This document shows, in pieces, positions 16,719-24,993 of a DNA stretch of 64,000 nt (within the stretch, counting starts at the first letter, position 1; each line of letters begins with the position of its first letter). The translations under genes and the position numbers were made by a program. This stretch comes from CAWIJJ01 sp963836405 (GTDB taxonomy: Bacteria; Acidobacteriota; Terriglobia; Bryobacterales; Bryobacteraceae). A model generated the notes under the pieces. That model was not told the origin of the DNA and did not search any database. It saw only the letters and a list, made by a program, of their open reading frames with translations. The stretch lies in contig CAWIJL010000007.1 of the NCBI GenBank assembly GCA_963836405.1, positions 620,001 through 684,000 on the forward strand. The letters are read 5' to 3'.

Positions 16719-17537
16719 ATGCTGCACAGCGAGGATCATAGCACGGACCGGCCGGGGGAACGGCTCAAGCGCGCCCGTGTTCGCCTCAAGCTGACCTACC
16801 GGGATGTGGAGCTCGCCAGCCAGAAGATCGCCGCCCGCCGCAACAATCCCTCGTTTGCCATCGCGCTGAGCCGCCTGGCCGATATTGAAAACAAGGGCAC
16901 ACTTCCTTCCATCTTCCGCGTTTACACGCTTTCCGCGATTTACCGGCTCGATTTCGACGAGGTTCTGCGCTGGTACGGCATTCCCCGTAGTGCCCTTGCC
17001 CGCGATGCTTTACAGGTTCAGCACGGCGAAACTCATGCCGTCCAAATACCGCTTGGCGGTGCCGCCGGGCCCTTCGCCGGACCCGATCTGGAGCTGAGAA
17101 GAACTACCTTTCTCGGCACTTCGGCTAAGGCCGGCAGCCTGCCCTTACAATTGCTCGACGGCCTGGACGTGCGCCGGCACCGCTATGGATTGATCGGCAC
17201 CGAAGACTGGTCGATGTACCCGATTCTGCATCCGGGTTCGCTCATCCTGATCGACGATCGGCGCCGGAAAATCGTACCCGATGGATGGACAAATGAGCAC
17301 GACCGGCCGATCTATTTTCTGGAGCACCGCACGGGTTTCTTTTGTGGCTGGTGCAATATCGAAAATCAGCACCTGATTTTGCAGACACATCCCGCTTCGC
17401 GGCAGCAGCCCCGCGTCTTTGGATTACCGGAAATCGACGTGGTGGGGCAGGTGGTCGGAGTCGCTATGATTCTGGCTGGTGGAAACCGCCGGTCAGGCCG
17501 AGCCGCATCAACTCAAGCACCGTCTCCAGATCTGTGA
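16719..17537 (+). CDS. XRE-type HTH regulator with C-terminal LexA/S24-like domain
   Basis: A 272-residue protein. Residues of about 12-75 form a helix-turn-helix domain (GERLKRARVRLKLTYRDVE, SRLADIENKGTLPSIFRVYTLS). Residues of about 150-255 resemble the S24/LexA fold, with DWSMYPILHPGSLILIDDRR placing a Ser at the nucleophile position. A matching catalytic Lys is not evident, so self-cleavage is uncertain. The ATG at 16719 follows an exact TATAAT. The last 74 bases overlap the antisense gene at 17464-17922. Ligand and target operator are unknown. Confidence 0.75.
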   Translation: MLHSEDHSTDRPGERLKRARVRLKLTYRDVELASQKIAARRNNPSFAIALSRLADIENKGTLPSIFRVYTLSAIYRLDFDEVLRWYGIPRSALARDALQVQHGETHAVQIPLGGAAGPFAGPDLELRRTTFLGTSAKAGSLPLQLLDGLDVRRHRYGLIGTEDWSMYPILHPGSLILIDDRRRKIVPDGWTNEHDRPIYFLEHRTGFFCGWCNIENQHLILQTHPASRQQPRVFGLPEIDVVGQVVGVAMILAGGNRRSGRAASTQAPSPDL

Positions 17538-17922
17538 CATAAAGTTGCCGTTCAACCGGCCGCGCTGTCCGCGGAATCAGGTCCTCATAATTCGCGGGAA
17601 GGACGGATATTCCCATCGAATTCAAATAGTCGTTGAGATCATTCATCTGCTCTTCCAGCCCGAAATTGAGCCAGCGCGAAAAGACCTGATGATGAGTGTG
17701 GCACAAAGCGCGGTCGGCATCGTCGGCGTCTAAGACGCCTTCGAGCGAGGTATGAGAGTACCGGCCGCTAACGTTATCCCTCAATGAGGCTAAGTAAGCC
17801 AGTTGTCCGAAGGTAGTCGGTATTCGCGAGAGGATACGCTGCAGGCTTCGCTCTGCCGGATCGTTGCGCGACCGTGACTCGTGTCCCAACCCGACTAGTA
17901 TAATCCCTCCAAGATTGTGCAA
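17464..17922 (-). CDS. Hypothetical protein
   Basis: A 152-residue open frame without a recognised family. It is soluble and mildly acidic, rich in Leu, Arg and Asn (LASLRDNVSGRYSHTSLEGVL, ADRALCHTHHQVFSRWLNF, MNDLNDYLNSMGISVLP). The proposed start TTG at 17922 has no strong ribosome site, so the true start may be internal. Its 3' end overlaps the end of the XRE gene by 74 bases on the opposite strand. Codon use looks coding in this frame, but function is unknown. Confidence 0.5.
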   Translation of the reverse strand: MHNLGGIILVGLGHESRSRNDPAERSLQRILSRIPTTFGQLAYLASLRDNVSGRYSHTSLEGVLDADDADRALCHTHHQVFSRWLNFGLEEQMNDLNDYLNSMGISVLPANYEDLIPRTARPVERQLYVTDLETVLELMRLGLTGGFHQPES

Positions 17923-17950
17923 ATGCTGGACCTGTTCCGGAGGGCAGGCC

Positions 17951-17983
17951 GCGACCCGAGGCCCTGCAAGAGCCTCGGGTCGC
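17951..17983. repeat. Perfect 12-bp inverted repeat (hairpin)
   Basis: GCGACCCGAGGC at 17951-17962 and its exact reverse complement at 17972-17983, separated by nine bases, with a short CTCGTTT on the plus side. It lies just upstream of the minus-strand hypothetical gene, in a 244-base gap. It could be a terminator for an unseen plus-strand transcript or a leader structure for the minus gene. Confidence 0.5.
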
Positions 17984-18118
17984 CTCGTTTAATCCATCCG
18001 AGCTAAGCATAAATCCCTATGCATTTCTTATGCGCATGGCCCATTCGTCCCAAAACTGCCGTTCTACTTTCGGAATGTTTTTAGGGAAATTACCTTATGA
18101 CGGTAGGGTCCGCTCTAG

Positions 18119-18124
18119 TATAGT
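18119..18124 (+). promoter_or_regulatory. -10 box of the small peptide gene
   Basis: TATAGT in an AT-richer stretch, 43 bases before the ATG at 18167. A weak -35 (TTATGA) lies 18 bases upstream. The predicted leader contains AGCTC/GAGCT that can pair around an A-rich loop, and AAAGGAC as ribosome site. Confidence 0.4.
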
Positions 18125-18166
18125 ACCCGAAGCTCAGCAGAAAAAAAGAGCTGAAAGGACATTCAA

Positions 18167-18280
18167 ATGAAAAAGCTCGTCGTGCTCGCTCTCCTCGCCT
18201 TCTCTTTCCTGGCTGCCAAGCCGACCAACAAACAGGACATCCCGTCGCCGCAGTGCGATCCGTGCCCGTGGGTCCGTTGA
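18167..18280 (+). CDS. Small secreted peptide precursor (37 aa)
   Basis: A 37-codon gene. The product begins MKKLVVLALLAFSFLAAKP, a textbook signal peptide: two lysines, a hydrophobic core and a probable Ala-x-Ala-like cut near residue 17. A mature tail of about 20 residues follows, ending PQCDPCPWVR with a CxxC pair. It has its own -10 box, an AAAGGA site seven bases from the ATG, and a clean TGA. Too short for family assignment. The next gene, 69 bases on, is a seven-helix membrane protein. It could be a signalling or structural peptide, or a small exported redox/metal-binding peptide. Confidence 0.6.
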   Translation: MKKLVVLALLAFSFLAAKPTNKQDIPSPQCDPCPWVR

Positions 18281-18349
18281 TTACGACTGCGCGCGAATTT
18301 GAAGGACGAGAGAGCGGCCCGGTGCTAAAATCGGACCTGAGATACCTCT

Positions 18350-19123
18350 ATGGCCGCTCCATCGTTCGTCTACCTGACGCTGCTTTCGTTGGTGGGCACG
18401 TCTCTGGTTGTGGCCAAGTTGGTCCGCACAAAGCTCCATCGGCATTACCGGGTCTTCTTTCTCTATTTTGCGTTCCGCATCGTCAACCTCTCCGTCGCCA
18501 CCGTCGCGGACGTCACTAAAGATTGGTATGCCTGGTATTTCCTATTTAGCACCCTTATAGTCTGGTCCTTCTATCTGCTCGTTGTCAGGGAACTGGTCGG
18601 ATTGATCCTGGAAAAATACGTCGGGCTCCGGACCTTCGGCCGGTGGTTCCTATACGTCGCCATCATCGTTTCGGCGATTATTTCGTTCGCCTCTCTCCTC
18701 CCGAAGATCACCCCCGCCACGCCGCTCAAATCCAAAGGGTTCATTTACGTTTTGGCGATTGATCGAGGCGTAACCTTCAGCCTGGTGGTCTTTTTGCTGC
18801 TCCTGCTCATCTTCCTCAGCCGTTACCCGGTTCCTCTCGGCCGCAATGTTCTCGTCCACGCCGGCCTTTTCACGGCGTTCTTCCTCACCAGCACGTTCAC
18901 CAGTCTTTTAAAAAGCGTATTCGGCCAGTCCGTGCTGACTCAGGTAGACCTGGCTCTTGTCGGCTTCGGCGCCGCCTGCACCTTCGGCTGGTTCTTTCTT
19001 TTGAGCGCAAAAGGCGAAGAAGTGAAAATGAGCCTCCCCCATTTCAGCCCGGAACAGGAAGAGCGCATCCTATATAAACTCGACGCCCTTAACGCCACCC
19101 TTCTGAAGGTTGGCGGGAAATAG
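18350..19123 (+). CDS. Seven-helix integral membrane protein of unknown function
   Basis: 257 residues with about seven predicted membrane spans: near residues 4-24, 33-54, 62-88, 98-120, 135-157, 166-190 and 198-219, followed by a charged cytosolic tail (SPEQEERILYKLDALNATLLK). No catalytic motif is visible. It lies downstream of the 37-residue secreted peptide gene in the same direction and upstream of another small membrane-anchored protein. Topology is reminiscent of sensor-type 7TM domains without an output domain, but this is only an analogy. Confidence 0.7.
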   Translation: MAAPSFVYLTLLSLVGTSLVVAKLVRTKLHRHYRVFFLYFAFRIVNLSVATVADVTKDWYAWYFLFSTLIVWSFYLLVVRELVGLILEKYVGLRTFGRWFLYVAIIVSAIISFASLLPKITPATPLKSKGFIYVLAIDRGVTFSLVVFLLLLLIFLSRYPVPLGRNVLVHAGLFTAFFLTSTFTSLLKSVFGQSVLTQVDLALVGFGAACTFGWFFLLSAKGEEVKMSLPHFSPEQEERILYKLDALNATLLKVGGK

Positions 19124-19129
19124 GGGATA

Positions 19130-19159
19130 TTGACTTTGGTTAATAGGTACCAATATTAC
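19130..19159 (+). promoter_or_regulatory. Promoter candidate for the gene at 19214
   Basis: TTGACT at 19130-19135, an 18-base spacer and TATTAC at 19154-19159, in an unusually AT-rich stretch directly after the preceding stop codon. Start of transcription would be near 19167, about 47 bases before the ATG. Confidence 0.4.
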
Positions 19160-19213
19160 TGGGCCTGCCTTGCTTTCGGTCCTCAATCCGTTTATGCTCA
19201 ACGTTGAGCGACT

Positions 19214-19747
19214 ATGGACTACGTCATTCTCATCGCTGGGGCGTTAACTCTCGCATTGATTGCGGCACTCTGGGCGGTCTTCCGTAGAATCGGATCCGCC
19301 GGCCGGACTCTTCCGGTCACCGCCGAGTGGATCGACGATCTCTCGATGGAGCGGTATCGTCCGATGCTGCGGTTGCTTGATGGAAAAGACCTCACGTTCC
19401 TAAAGTCCCAGCCCGGCTTCACTCCGGCAATGGCCACCCGTCTGCGCACCCAGCGGTGCCAGATTTTCAGCGGCTACCTCCGCTGCTTGAGCTCCGATTT
19501 CGGCCGTATCTGCACCGCAGTAAAGCTGCTGATGATCCAGTCCCGTCGCGACCGGCCTGAACTCGCTGCCATCCTCGTCCGCAGCCAGATGACCTTCGCC
19601 AGCGCCCTGCTCCTGGTTTACGCCCGCTTGTTCTTCTACCGCTTGGGCATCTGCGGCGTCGATGCCTCCGTCCTGGTCCGCACCTTCGATGTGATGCGTC
19701 TGGAATTGCGGCATCTGGTACCCGTAGCCATGCCCATCGGAGCCTGA
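19214..19747 (+). CDS. Hypothetical protein with N-terminal membrane anchor
   Basis: 177 residues. An N-terminal span (VILIAGALTLALIAALWAVF, residues 4-23) is followed by a basic helical domain (WIDDLSMERYRPMLRLLDGKDLTFLKSQPGF, RLRTQRCQIFSGYLRCLSSDFGRIC) and a second hydrophobic helix (SALLLVYARLFFYRLGICG). No known domain is recognised. It has its own promoter candidate after the 7TM gene, with which it may act. It converges with the SprT-like gene. Confidence 0.6.
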   Translation: MDYVILIAGALTLALIAALWAVFRRIGSAGRTLPVTAEWIDDLSMERYRPMLRLLDGKDLTFLKSQPGFTPAMATRLRTQRCQIFSGYLRCLSSDFGRICTAVKLLMIQSRRDRPELAAILVRSQMTFASALLLVYARLFFYRLGICGVDASVLVRTFDVMRLELRHLVPVAMPIGA

Positions 19748-19754
19748 CGGGCGC

Positions 19755-20468
19755 TCAAAGACGCTTTAAAAGCTCTTTCGCCTCCCGAAGCCCTGGAAAC
19801 CTTTTTTCCGCTTCCCGGAACTCCCGCGTGTGCACCCGCCGGCGCTTTCCTCCGTGCTCGACGGGGAACTGTAAGTGCAGCATTTCGTGGAACATCACGT
19901 AATCGAGGGCTGCCAGCGGCGCTTCCGCACGATCAAAGATCCGGTTGATGATGATCGCATTATGCGACGGGTCGAAATGCCCCAGCATACTTCGTGACGC
20001 TCTCCGGCTCCAGCCGAGCTGCGGCCTCCCCATCAGCCCGTTGAAAAATAGGCCGTTCAAACGCTCAAAAACTTCTTCGAGATTGTAGTGCGCCCCTTCG
20101 GGCCCCGAAATAAACTTCCGTCCGCGGATCTGTTTGACCAATTGCGCCTGCCGCCGCACATCCCGCCTGTTTAAATACAAGCGGTACCGTTGCGCAAAAA
20201 CCTTGCCCACCGGCTTACGGTACAGCTTGCCGAGCAAAATGTGGGCCAGGGCTTCCATGACGGGCCCGGGAGCGCCCGCCAGCAGGTCGGAAATGCGCAC
20301 GTGCAGTTCCCCCTGCTCCAGGCGCACAAAACAGTCCGCGTTCGCGAATTCCCGAAATTCCACCCGCAGCCTCGGCACCGCCGTGCGCGGCTTCAGTTCA
20401 CGAAAAACGCGCGCGAACATCTCTTCCGGCGTCTCGAAAAACAGGGAACTCTGGTATTCGGAAAGCAT
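19755..20468 (-). CDS. SprT-like zinc metallopeptidase
   Basis: A 237-residue protein whose C-terminal half contains the SprT-type zinc motif: VMFHEMLHLQFPVEHGGKRR with HExxH-like HEMLH, and a downstream His in RRVHTREFREAEKRFP. The block FNGLMGRPQLGWSRRASRSMLGHFD is typical of SprT/WLM-like peptidases. The N-terminal half is less conserved. The start is set at ATG 20468, preceded by GGAG at a good distance; an in-frame ATG at 20552 lacks one. A role in degrading DNA-protein crosslinks is known for eukaryotic SprT relatives, but the bacterial role is unclear. Confidence 0.75.
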   Translation of the reverse strand: MLSEYQSSLFFETPEEMFARVFRELKPRTAVPRLRVEFREFANADCFVRLEQGELHVRISDLLAGAPGPVMEALAHILLGKLYRKPVGKVFAQRYRLYLNRRDVRRQAQLVKQIRGRKFISGPEGAHYNLEEVFERLNGLFFNGLMGRPQLGWSRRASRSMLGHFDPSHNAIIINRIFDRAEAPLAALDYVMFHEMLHLQFPVEHGGKRRRVHTREFREAEKRFPGLREAKELLKRL

Positions 20469-20596
20469 CCGTTTCTCCAATTTACCGCGCCAGTGGCCCA
20501 CGCGCCGGGCCTGCCTCCCAGCGGCGCGAATCGCGCGTTCTTCAGTTTCCACAGCCGGATGCGTTACTCTGAATTCTTAAGAGGACAACCATCCAC

Positions 20597-21589
20597 TTGC
20601 CCAAGGCAAAAATCACTGCACTCGGATGCTACACTCCACCCGGCGTACTGACCAATAAGGACCTCGAAAAACTGGTCGAGACCTCCGATCAGTGGATCAT
20701 GGATCGCGTCGGCATCCGCGAGCGCCACATTGCGGCGCCGGATGTCGCCACTTCGGACATGGCCATTGAAGCGGCCCGCTGCGCGCTCGCCCAGCGAGGC
20801 ATCGACGCTTCCGATCTCGCCACGATTATCGTTTGCACCGTCACTCCGGACATGATGTTCCCGTCCACAGCCTGCCTGGTGCAGAACGGCCTCGGCGCCC
20901 GCGGCGCCTGGGGGTTCGACCTCATCGCGGCCTGTTCCGGCTTCGTCTACGGCCTCACTACCGGCGCTCACCTGGTGGCCGGAGGTTCGGCGCGGAAGGT
21001 GCTGGTCATCGGCGCCGACACCATGAGCCGCATCATCGACTACACCGACCGCGCCACCTGCGTGCTCTTCGGCGACGGCGCCGGCGCCATGCTCCTCGAA
21101 CCTTGTGTCGATGGCGAGGATTGCGGCTTCATCGATTTCATCGGCGAGGTGGATGGCTCTGGCGGCGATTTCCTCAAAATGCCCGCCGGCGGCAGCCGCC
21201 TCCCCGCATCCCGCGAAACCGTCGACCAGCGACTTCACTTCGTCAAGCAGGAAGGACAGCAGGTTTTCAAATACGCCGTGAGGAAGATGTACGAAGCGTC
21301 CCGCGACCTGCTCGCGCGCAATGGCCTCACCGTGGACGACGTTTCGGTGATGATCCCCCACCAGGCGAACCTCCGCATCATCAACGCCGCCTCCGAGCGG
21401 CTCGGCATTCCGCGCGAACGTGTGCTGGTCAATATCGACCGCTACGGCAACACCACCGCCGGCACGATCCCTCTTGCCACACGCGACGCGATCGAGCAGG
21501 GCAGGCTGAAGAAGGGCGACATCGTCCTGTTTGCCGCCGTGGGCGCTGGTTACACGGTCGGTGCCAGCATCTGGCGCTGGGCTTTCTGA
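20597..21589 (+). CDS. fabH: 3-oxoacyl-ACP synthase III (KAS III)
   Basis: A 330-residue condensing enzyme starting fatty acid synthesis from acetyl-CoA (or a branched acyl-CoA) and malonyl-ACP. The catalytic triad is complete: Cys113 in LIAACSGF, His255 in PHQANLR and Asn285 in YGNTTAGT. GIRERH, FGDGAGAMLLE and the C-terminal FAAVGAGYTVGASIWRW are standard. The start is TTG at 20597 following GAGGAC. Stand-alone: no other fab genes are adjacent. Confidence 0.94.
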   Translation: MPKAKITALGCYTPPGVLTNKDLEKLVETSDQWIMDRVGIRERHIAAPDVATSDMAIEAARCALAQRGIDASDLATIIVCTVTPDMMFPSTACLVQNGLGARGAWGFDLIAACSGFVYGLTTGAHLVAGGSARKVLVIGADTMSRIIDYTDRATCVLFGDGAGAMLLEPCVDGEDCGFIDFIGEVDGSGGDFLKMPAGGSRLPASRETVDQRLHFVKQEGQQVFKYAVRKMYEASRDLLARNGLTVDDVSVMIPHQANLRIINAASERLGIPRERVLVNIDRYGNTTAGTIPLATRDAIEQGRLKKGDIVLFAAVGAGYTVGASIWRWAF

Positions 21590-21597
21590 CCCGGCCT

Positions 21598-22947
21598 CTA
21601 CTGCGAAACCGACTCGCGGATGCGGACGCCCACTTCCCGCTGCCTTGGCACGTCCAGCAGCGCCAGGATCCCACCACGGTCGGTTTCGAGTTCGAAGAGC
21701 TCTTCGTCGTCGATCTCCACCTCGTAGGCCGAATTCGGATGCAGTCCGAGCACGAACACGCCCTGCTCCTCGTCCAGTTTCAGCCGGAATTGCCTGCCGG
21801 TCTGGCCAAAACAGACTACCGCTTCGGTTAGCGTCAGCGGTGCGCCCATCTGCTGCGGCCCCACCGGCCCCAGTTTTCCGTCCTCAAAAAGCTGCATCGT
21901 GCCGTCGAAGAATCCGAACCACCGCGCGGTTTCATCCCATGTGGACCGGATGTACAGAGCGCCGAAGTCCGGGTTGTAGTAAACCAGCGGCACGTGATAA
22001 TAGCTGAGACCCGGTTGGTAGGGATTGGCCCACAGGAACTCGTAGGGCGTTCCGAAGGTGCTCTTCAGGATGAAGCGGTCGTGCATCAGCCATCCCTGCA
22101 AGACCTGGCTCTCCGCACCGTTGGTGTCGAAAGCAACCATTGCCAGTTCAGCGGCACGAGACAACGACGCGGCCTGCAGGTCGGGTTCAGCGATCTTGCT
22201 TTGCGCCCCGATGCGGTATTCGGTTTCCGGGCCGGGATACGCCGCGGGGTAGTGGCTCAGCAGGTGTTCGATGGGGTACTCCTTGAAGAACTGCCCATCC
22301 GACTCGCGAAGGTCCAAATTGGTATTGTCCCGGATGACGTGCAACAGTTCGTAGAGCGGGTAGGCATCGTCCCTCTTCAATACCGCCTTCCCGGCCTTGA
22401 GGTTTTTAACGATGTCGCTGCGCCACCACGTTCTCACCAGCCGTTCCAGTTCGCGTTGAGGACCGTCCGGAACGTGGTCGAACAGGGCTATGGCGGCGAA
22501 GGCCCTTCCGCGCGCGGTGGCCACGCTGTTATCGCGGGGCGGTTGCGCGATGCCCCCGATCAGGCGCGCGGTCAGTTCGCGACGCTGGGGCTCGGTCAGC
22601 ACATCCTGGCACCAGTCGAACACCAGCGCTCTCTGGCGCAGGTCCGCCGCAGGCCCGAGGGCCCACTCCACCGCTCTGCGGCCCGCCGCCGCATCTCCAC
22701 TCACCTGATGGTAGAGAGCGTAAGCCAAGCCCGGTTCCGGCATCGGCGCGTTGCCCTGGAGGAGGGCGTCGAACTGCTGCCAGCGCATCGACGTCCGTTC
22801 GCGTTCGCGCCGGAGAAGGCGCAGGCGGGAGGGCCGGAGCAGCAGGCGCGGATGGTCCGTGGAGAGCGTCACCGGATCGTCCGCGGCTTCCTGCGCCGCC
22901 AGGGGAATGCAGCATGCTACCGCCAACAGCGCCCGGAACAGCGTCAT
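21598..22947 (-). CDS. Secreted heparinase II/III-like protein
   Basis: A 449-residue exported protein with a signal peptide (LFRALLAVACCIPLAAQ). The segment HPRLLLRPSRLRLLRRERERT and the following helical repeats (residues of about 50-260) resemble the alpha/alpha toroid of heparinase II/III and alginate lyase families. A beta-rich C-terminal part follows (ALYIRSTWDETARWFGFFDG). The lyase catalytic Tyr/His set could not be confirmed, so activity is uncertain. It lies alone, convergent with fabH, and the gap upstream leads to the ammonium transporter locus. Confidence 0.55.
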   Translation of the reverse strand: MTLFRALLAVACCIPLAAQEAADDPVTLSTDHPRLLLRPSRLRLLRRERERTSMRWQQFDALLQGNAPMPEPGLAYALYHQVSGDAAAGRRAVEWALGPAADLRQRALVFDWCQDVLTEPQRRELTARLIGGIAQPPRDNSVATARGRAFAAIALFDHVPDGPQRELERLVRTWWRSDIVKNLKAGKAVLKRDDAYPLYELLHVIRDNTNLDLRESDGQFFKEYPIEHLLSHYPAAYPGPETEYRIGAQSKIAEPDLQAASLSRAAELAMVAFDTNGAESQVLQGWLMHDRFILKSTFGTPYEFLWANPYQPGLSYYHVPLVYYNPDFGALYIRSTWDETARWFGFFDGTMQLFEDGKLGPVGPQQMGAPLTLTEAVVCFGQTGRQFRLKLDEEQGVFVLGLHPNSAYEVEIDDEELFELETDRGGILALLDVPRQREVGVRIRESVSQ

Positions 22948-23048
22948 GGGACGATTGTGTCATAGCGACACACCGCTTGCCCACAGCTCCACACGTTCGC
23001 CACTTCTATTCCGCAGAAAATATTTGATTCAAAAGGACCTTTTCGTTA

Positions 23049-23077
23049 TTGACACGTGGATATCCGATTGCTATTTA
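23049..23077 (+). promoter_or_regulatory. Strong extended -10 promoter
   Basis: Exact TTGACA at 23049-23054, a 17-base spacer and TATTTA at 23072-23077, with TG at 23069-23070 forming an extended -10. Predicted transcription start is near 23084. No open reading frame of note follows at once; the long-stem RNA candidate does. Confidence 0.6.
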
Positions 23078-23083
23078 TGGTGG

Positions 23084-23243
23084 TGAATTGGCGAAGTAAC
23101 CTTTTAAACCTGCCCTCTGCTGCAACAGGCAGGCGGAAGAAGAGTGAGCCGAAGGGACAGCGTGCTTGCGGGAGCCGGTGTTTGCAACAGATTTTGCTCA
23201 CTACTCTTCCCTTGTTGGTTGCTGCAGAGGGGTTTTTTTGTAG
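23084..23243 (+). ncRNA. Candidate structured small RNA (about 160 nt, 6S-like outline)
   Basis: Downstream of the promoter, bases 23113-23126 pair with 23218-23231 through 13 base pairs with one T-T mismatch. Inside an asymmetric bubble, a second stem joins AGTGAGC (23143-23149) to GCTCACT (23196-23202). The 3' arm ends in GGGG followed by seven T (23233-23239), as in an intrinsic terminator. Promoter, closing stem, central bubble, inner stem and T-run together look like a stand-alone RNA gene; the outline recalls 6S RNA, although it is shorter than most. Identity is not established. Confidence 0.45.
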
Positions 23244-23565
23244 AACGGTTTCATATGGTCTCTCCGGGGATCATGGTAGCGGTAGTTGTCTGGCCTTTCT
23301 GGTAAGGGAACAATAGGACGCGGACCTGACCAGGATTGAACCGATTCCGTTGAATACCAGGCAGCCCGACGCCGGATCCCAAGCCCAACTTGGGCGAGCC
23401 GCATCGGATCGGCCCCGTAAGTCTCGGGTGCCCGGTCCGGTGCGGTTTTTCTTTTCCCCCTTGGGATAAAAAGTTTCAATCCCTTCCATAGAAAGTTCCG
23501 CTTTGGTCCCTCCAACCCCTCGCGGGACAATAGCCTAGTCACCACATCGTGAAAGGTCCCCTAGC

Positions 23566-24957
23566 ATGAAAACGCCAGCTCCACGTGTAGTAGCTCTGTT
23601 TTCACTGTTCGCGTCCGCCTTGTTCGCGCAGTCCGCTCCGGACATTTCCGCTCGCCTCGATGCCGCGGAGTCCGCGGCCAAAGCCGCCCAGAGCGCCGGC
23701 GATAACGCCTGGATGCTGGTGAGTTCGGCCTTGGTTCTCATGATGACCGGCCCCGGCCTAGCCTTGTTCTATGGAGGTCTGGTCAGACGGAAGAACGTAC
23801 TCGGTACGATGATGCAAAGCTTCATCCTAATGGCGGTAGTGACCGTGCTGTGGGCAGTGGTCGGCTACAGTCTGGCCTTCGGCGAGGGCACTCCGTTCAT
23901 CGGGGACCTCCGGTACATGTTTCTCAACAACGTGGGCAGCGCTCCCAATCCGGACTACGCCGCCACGATCCCGCAGCAGACTTTCATGGTCTATCAGCTC
24001 ATGTTCGCCATCATCACTCCGGCCCTTATCTCGGGTGCATTCGCGGAACGGATGAAGTTCAGCGCCATGCTGTTGTTCACGATCCTGTGGAGCCTGCTGG
24101 TCTACTTCCCCATGGCGCACATGGTGTGGGGGAAGGGCGGATTTCTCAACGCCTTCTCCGGCGGCACCATTCCCAGTTTCGATTTCGCGGGCGGAACCGT
24201 CGTCCATATCACCTCGGGAGTTTCCGCCCTCGTCTCCGCGCTGTACCTGGGCCACCGCCTGGGGTTTCCCCACGCTTCCATGAAGCCGCACAACCTGGTG
24301 ATCAGTTTCATCGGCGCCTGCCTGCTCTGGGTGGGCTGGTTCGGGTTCAACGCGGGCAGCGCGCTCGCCGCGTCCGGACTCGCTACCAGCGCCTTCGTGG
24401 CCACCCACTTCGGCGCCGCGGCGGCGACCCTCGGCTGGATCGCGGCGGAATGGATCCGCAACGGGAAGCCCAGTCGTCCTGGGCGGCATCTCCGGATGCG
24501 TGGCCGGCCTCGTCGCCATCACCCCAGCCTCCGGGTTCGTCAAGCCCATGCCCGCCATGGCGATCGGATTCTCCGCCGGCGTGGTCTGCTATTTCATGGT
24601 CACTAAAATCAAATCTCGCTTCGGCTACGACGATTCCCTCGACGCTTTCGGCGTGCACGGCGCGGGCGGTACGCTCGGCGCCATCCTGACCGGCGTCTTC
24701 GCCACCAACGCGGTCAACGACGCACTGAAGGATTCCGCCGGCCGCCCCGCGCCCTGGGCCTGGTGGACGGCAACGGCGCGCAGGTGCTCAACCAGTTGAT
24801 CGGCGTCGGCATCGCGTGGATTCTGGCCATCGTCGGCACTCTGGTCATCCTGAAGATCTGCGACGCCGCCGTCGGCCTGCGCGTCACCAAGGAACAGGAA
24901 GTCGAGGGACTCGACCTCAGCATGCACGGCGAGGAGGGCTACATATTCGAATCCTAG
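23566..24957 (+). pseudogene. amt: Ammonium transporter (Amt/MEP), interrupted by two frameshifts
   Basis: Conceptually about 460 residues: signal-like N-terminus, then eleven Amt spans. Markers include WMLVSSALVLMMTGPGLALFYGGLVR, FAIITPALISGAFAERMKF, WGKGGFLNAF, FDFAGGTVVHITSGVSALV, WVGWFGFNAGSALAA and SLDAFGVHGAGGTLGAILTGVFA. The frame breaks near 24472, where dropping one A restores the continuation into LGGISGCVAGLVAITPAS. It breaks again near 24747-24754, where two extra bases (or one missing) restore LGLVDGNGAQVLNQL. Nothing else is damaged. Co-oriented with glnK 36 bases downstream. In a working form it would conduct ammonium and be gated by GlnK. Sequence error is the likelier explanation. 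Confidence 0.85.
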
Positions 24958-24993
24958 TCCGGCGCGTGGTGCCACACAGTCTCAAGGAGAAAC

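Larger units (their letters stand above)
22948..23565. other. 618-base intergenic region between heparinase-like gene and amt
   Basis: No convincing protein gene. It contains a strong promoter (23049-23077), a long-stem RNA candidate ending in a T-run (23084-23243), a small hairpin with a 6-bp stem at 23378-23394 and a C/T-rich stretch near 23448-23520. The part after 23245 would be the amt leader; I see no known riboswitch or sigma-54 site in it. Confidence 0.6.

Noticed and set aside
23241..23460. Stretch on the minus strand reading CCTGGTCAGGTCCG, like the start of the SRP RNA apical motif, and a GGTTCAATCC resembling a tRNA T-loop
   Set aside because: The GGAAGGAAGCAGC part of SRP RNA is missing, and no acceptor stem or anticodon arm can be folded for a tRNA.
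23201..23545. Minus-strand 114-codon frame in the amt upstream gap
   Set aside because: No ribosome site, unusual composition, overlaps the RNA candidate and hairpins; no recognisable domain.
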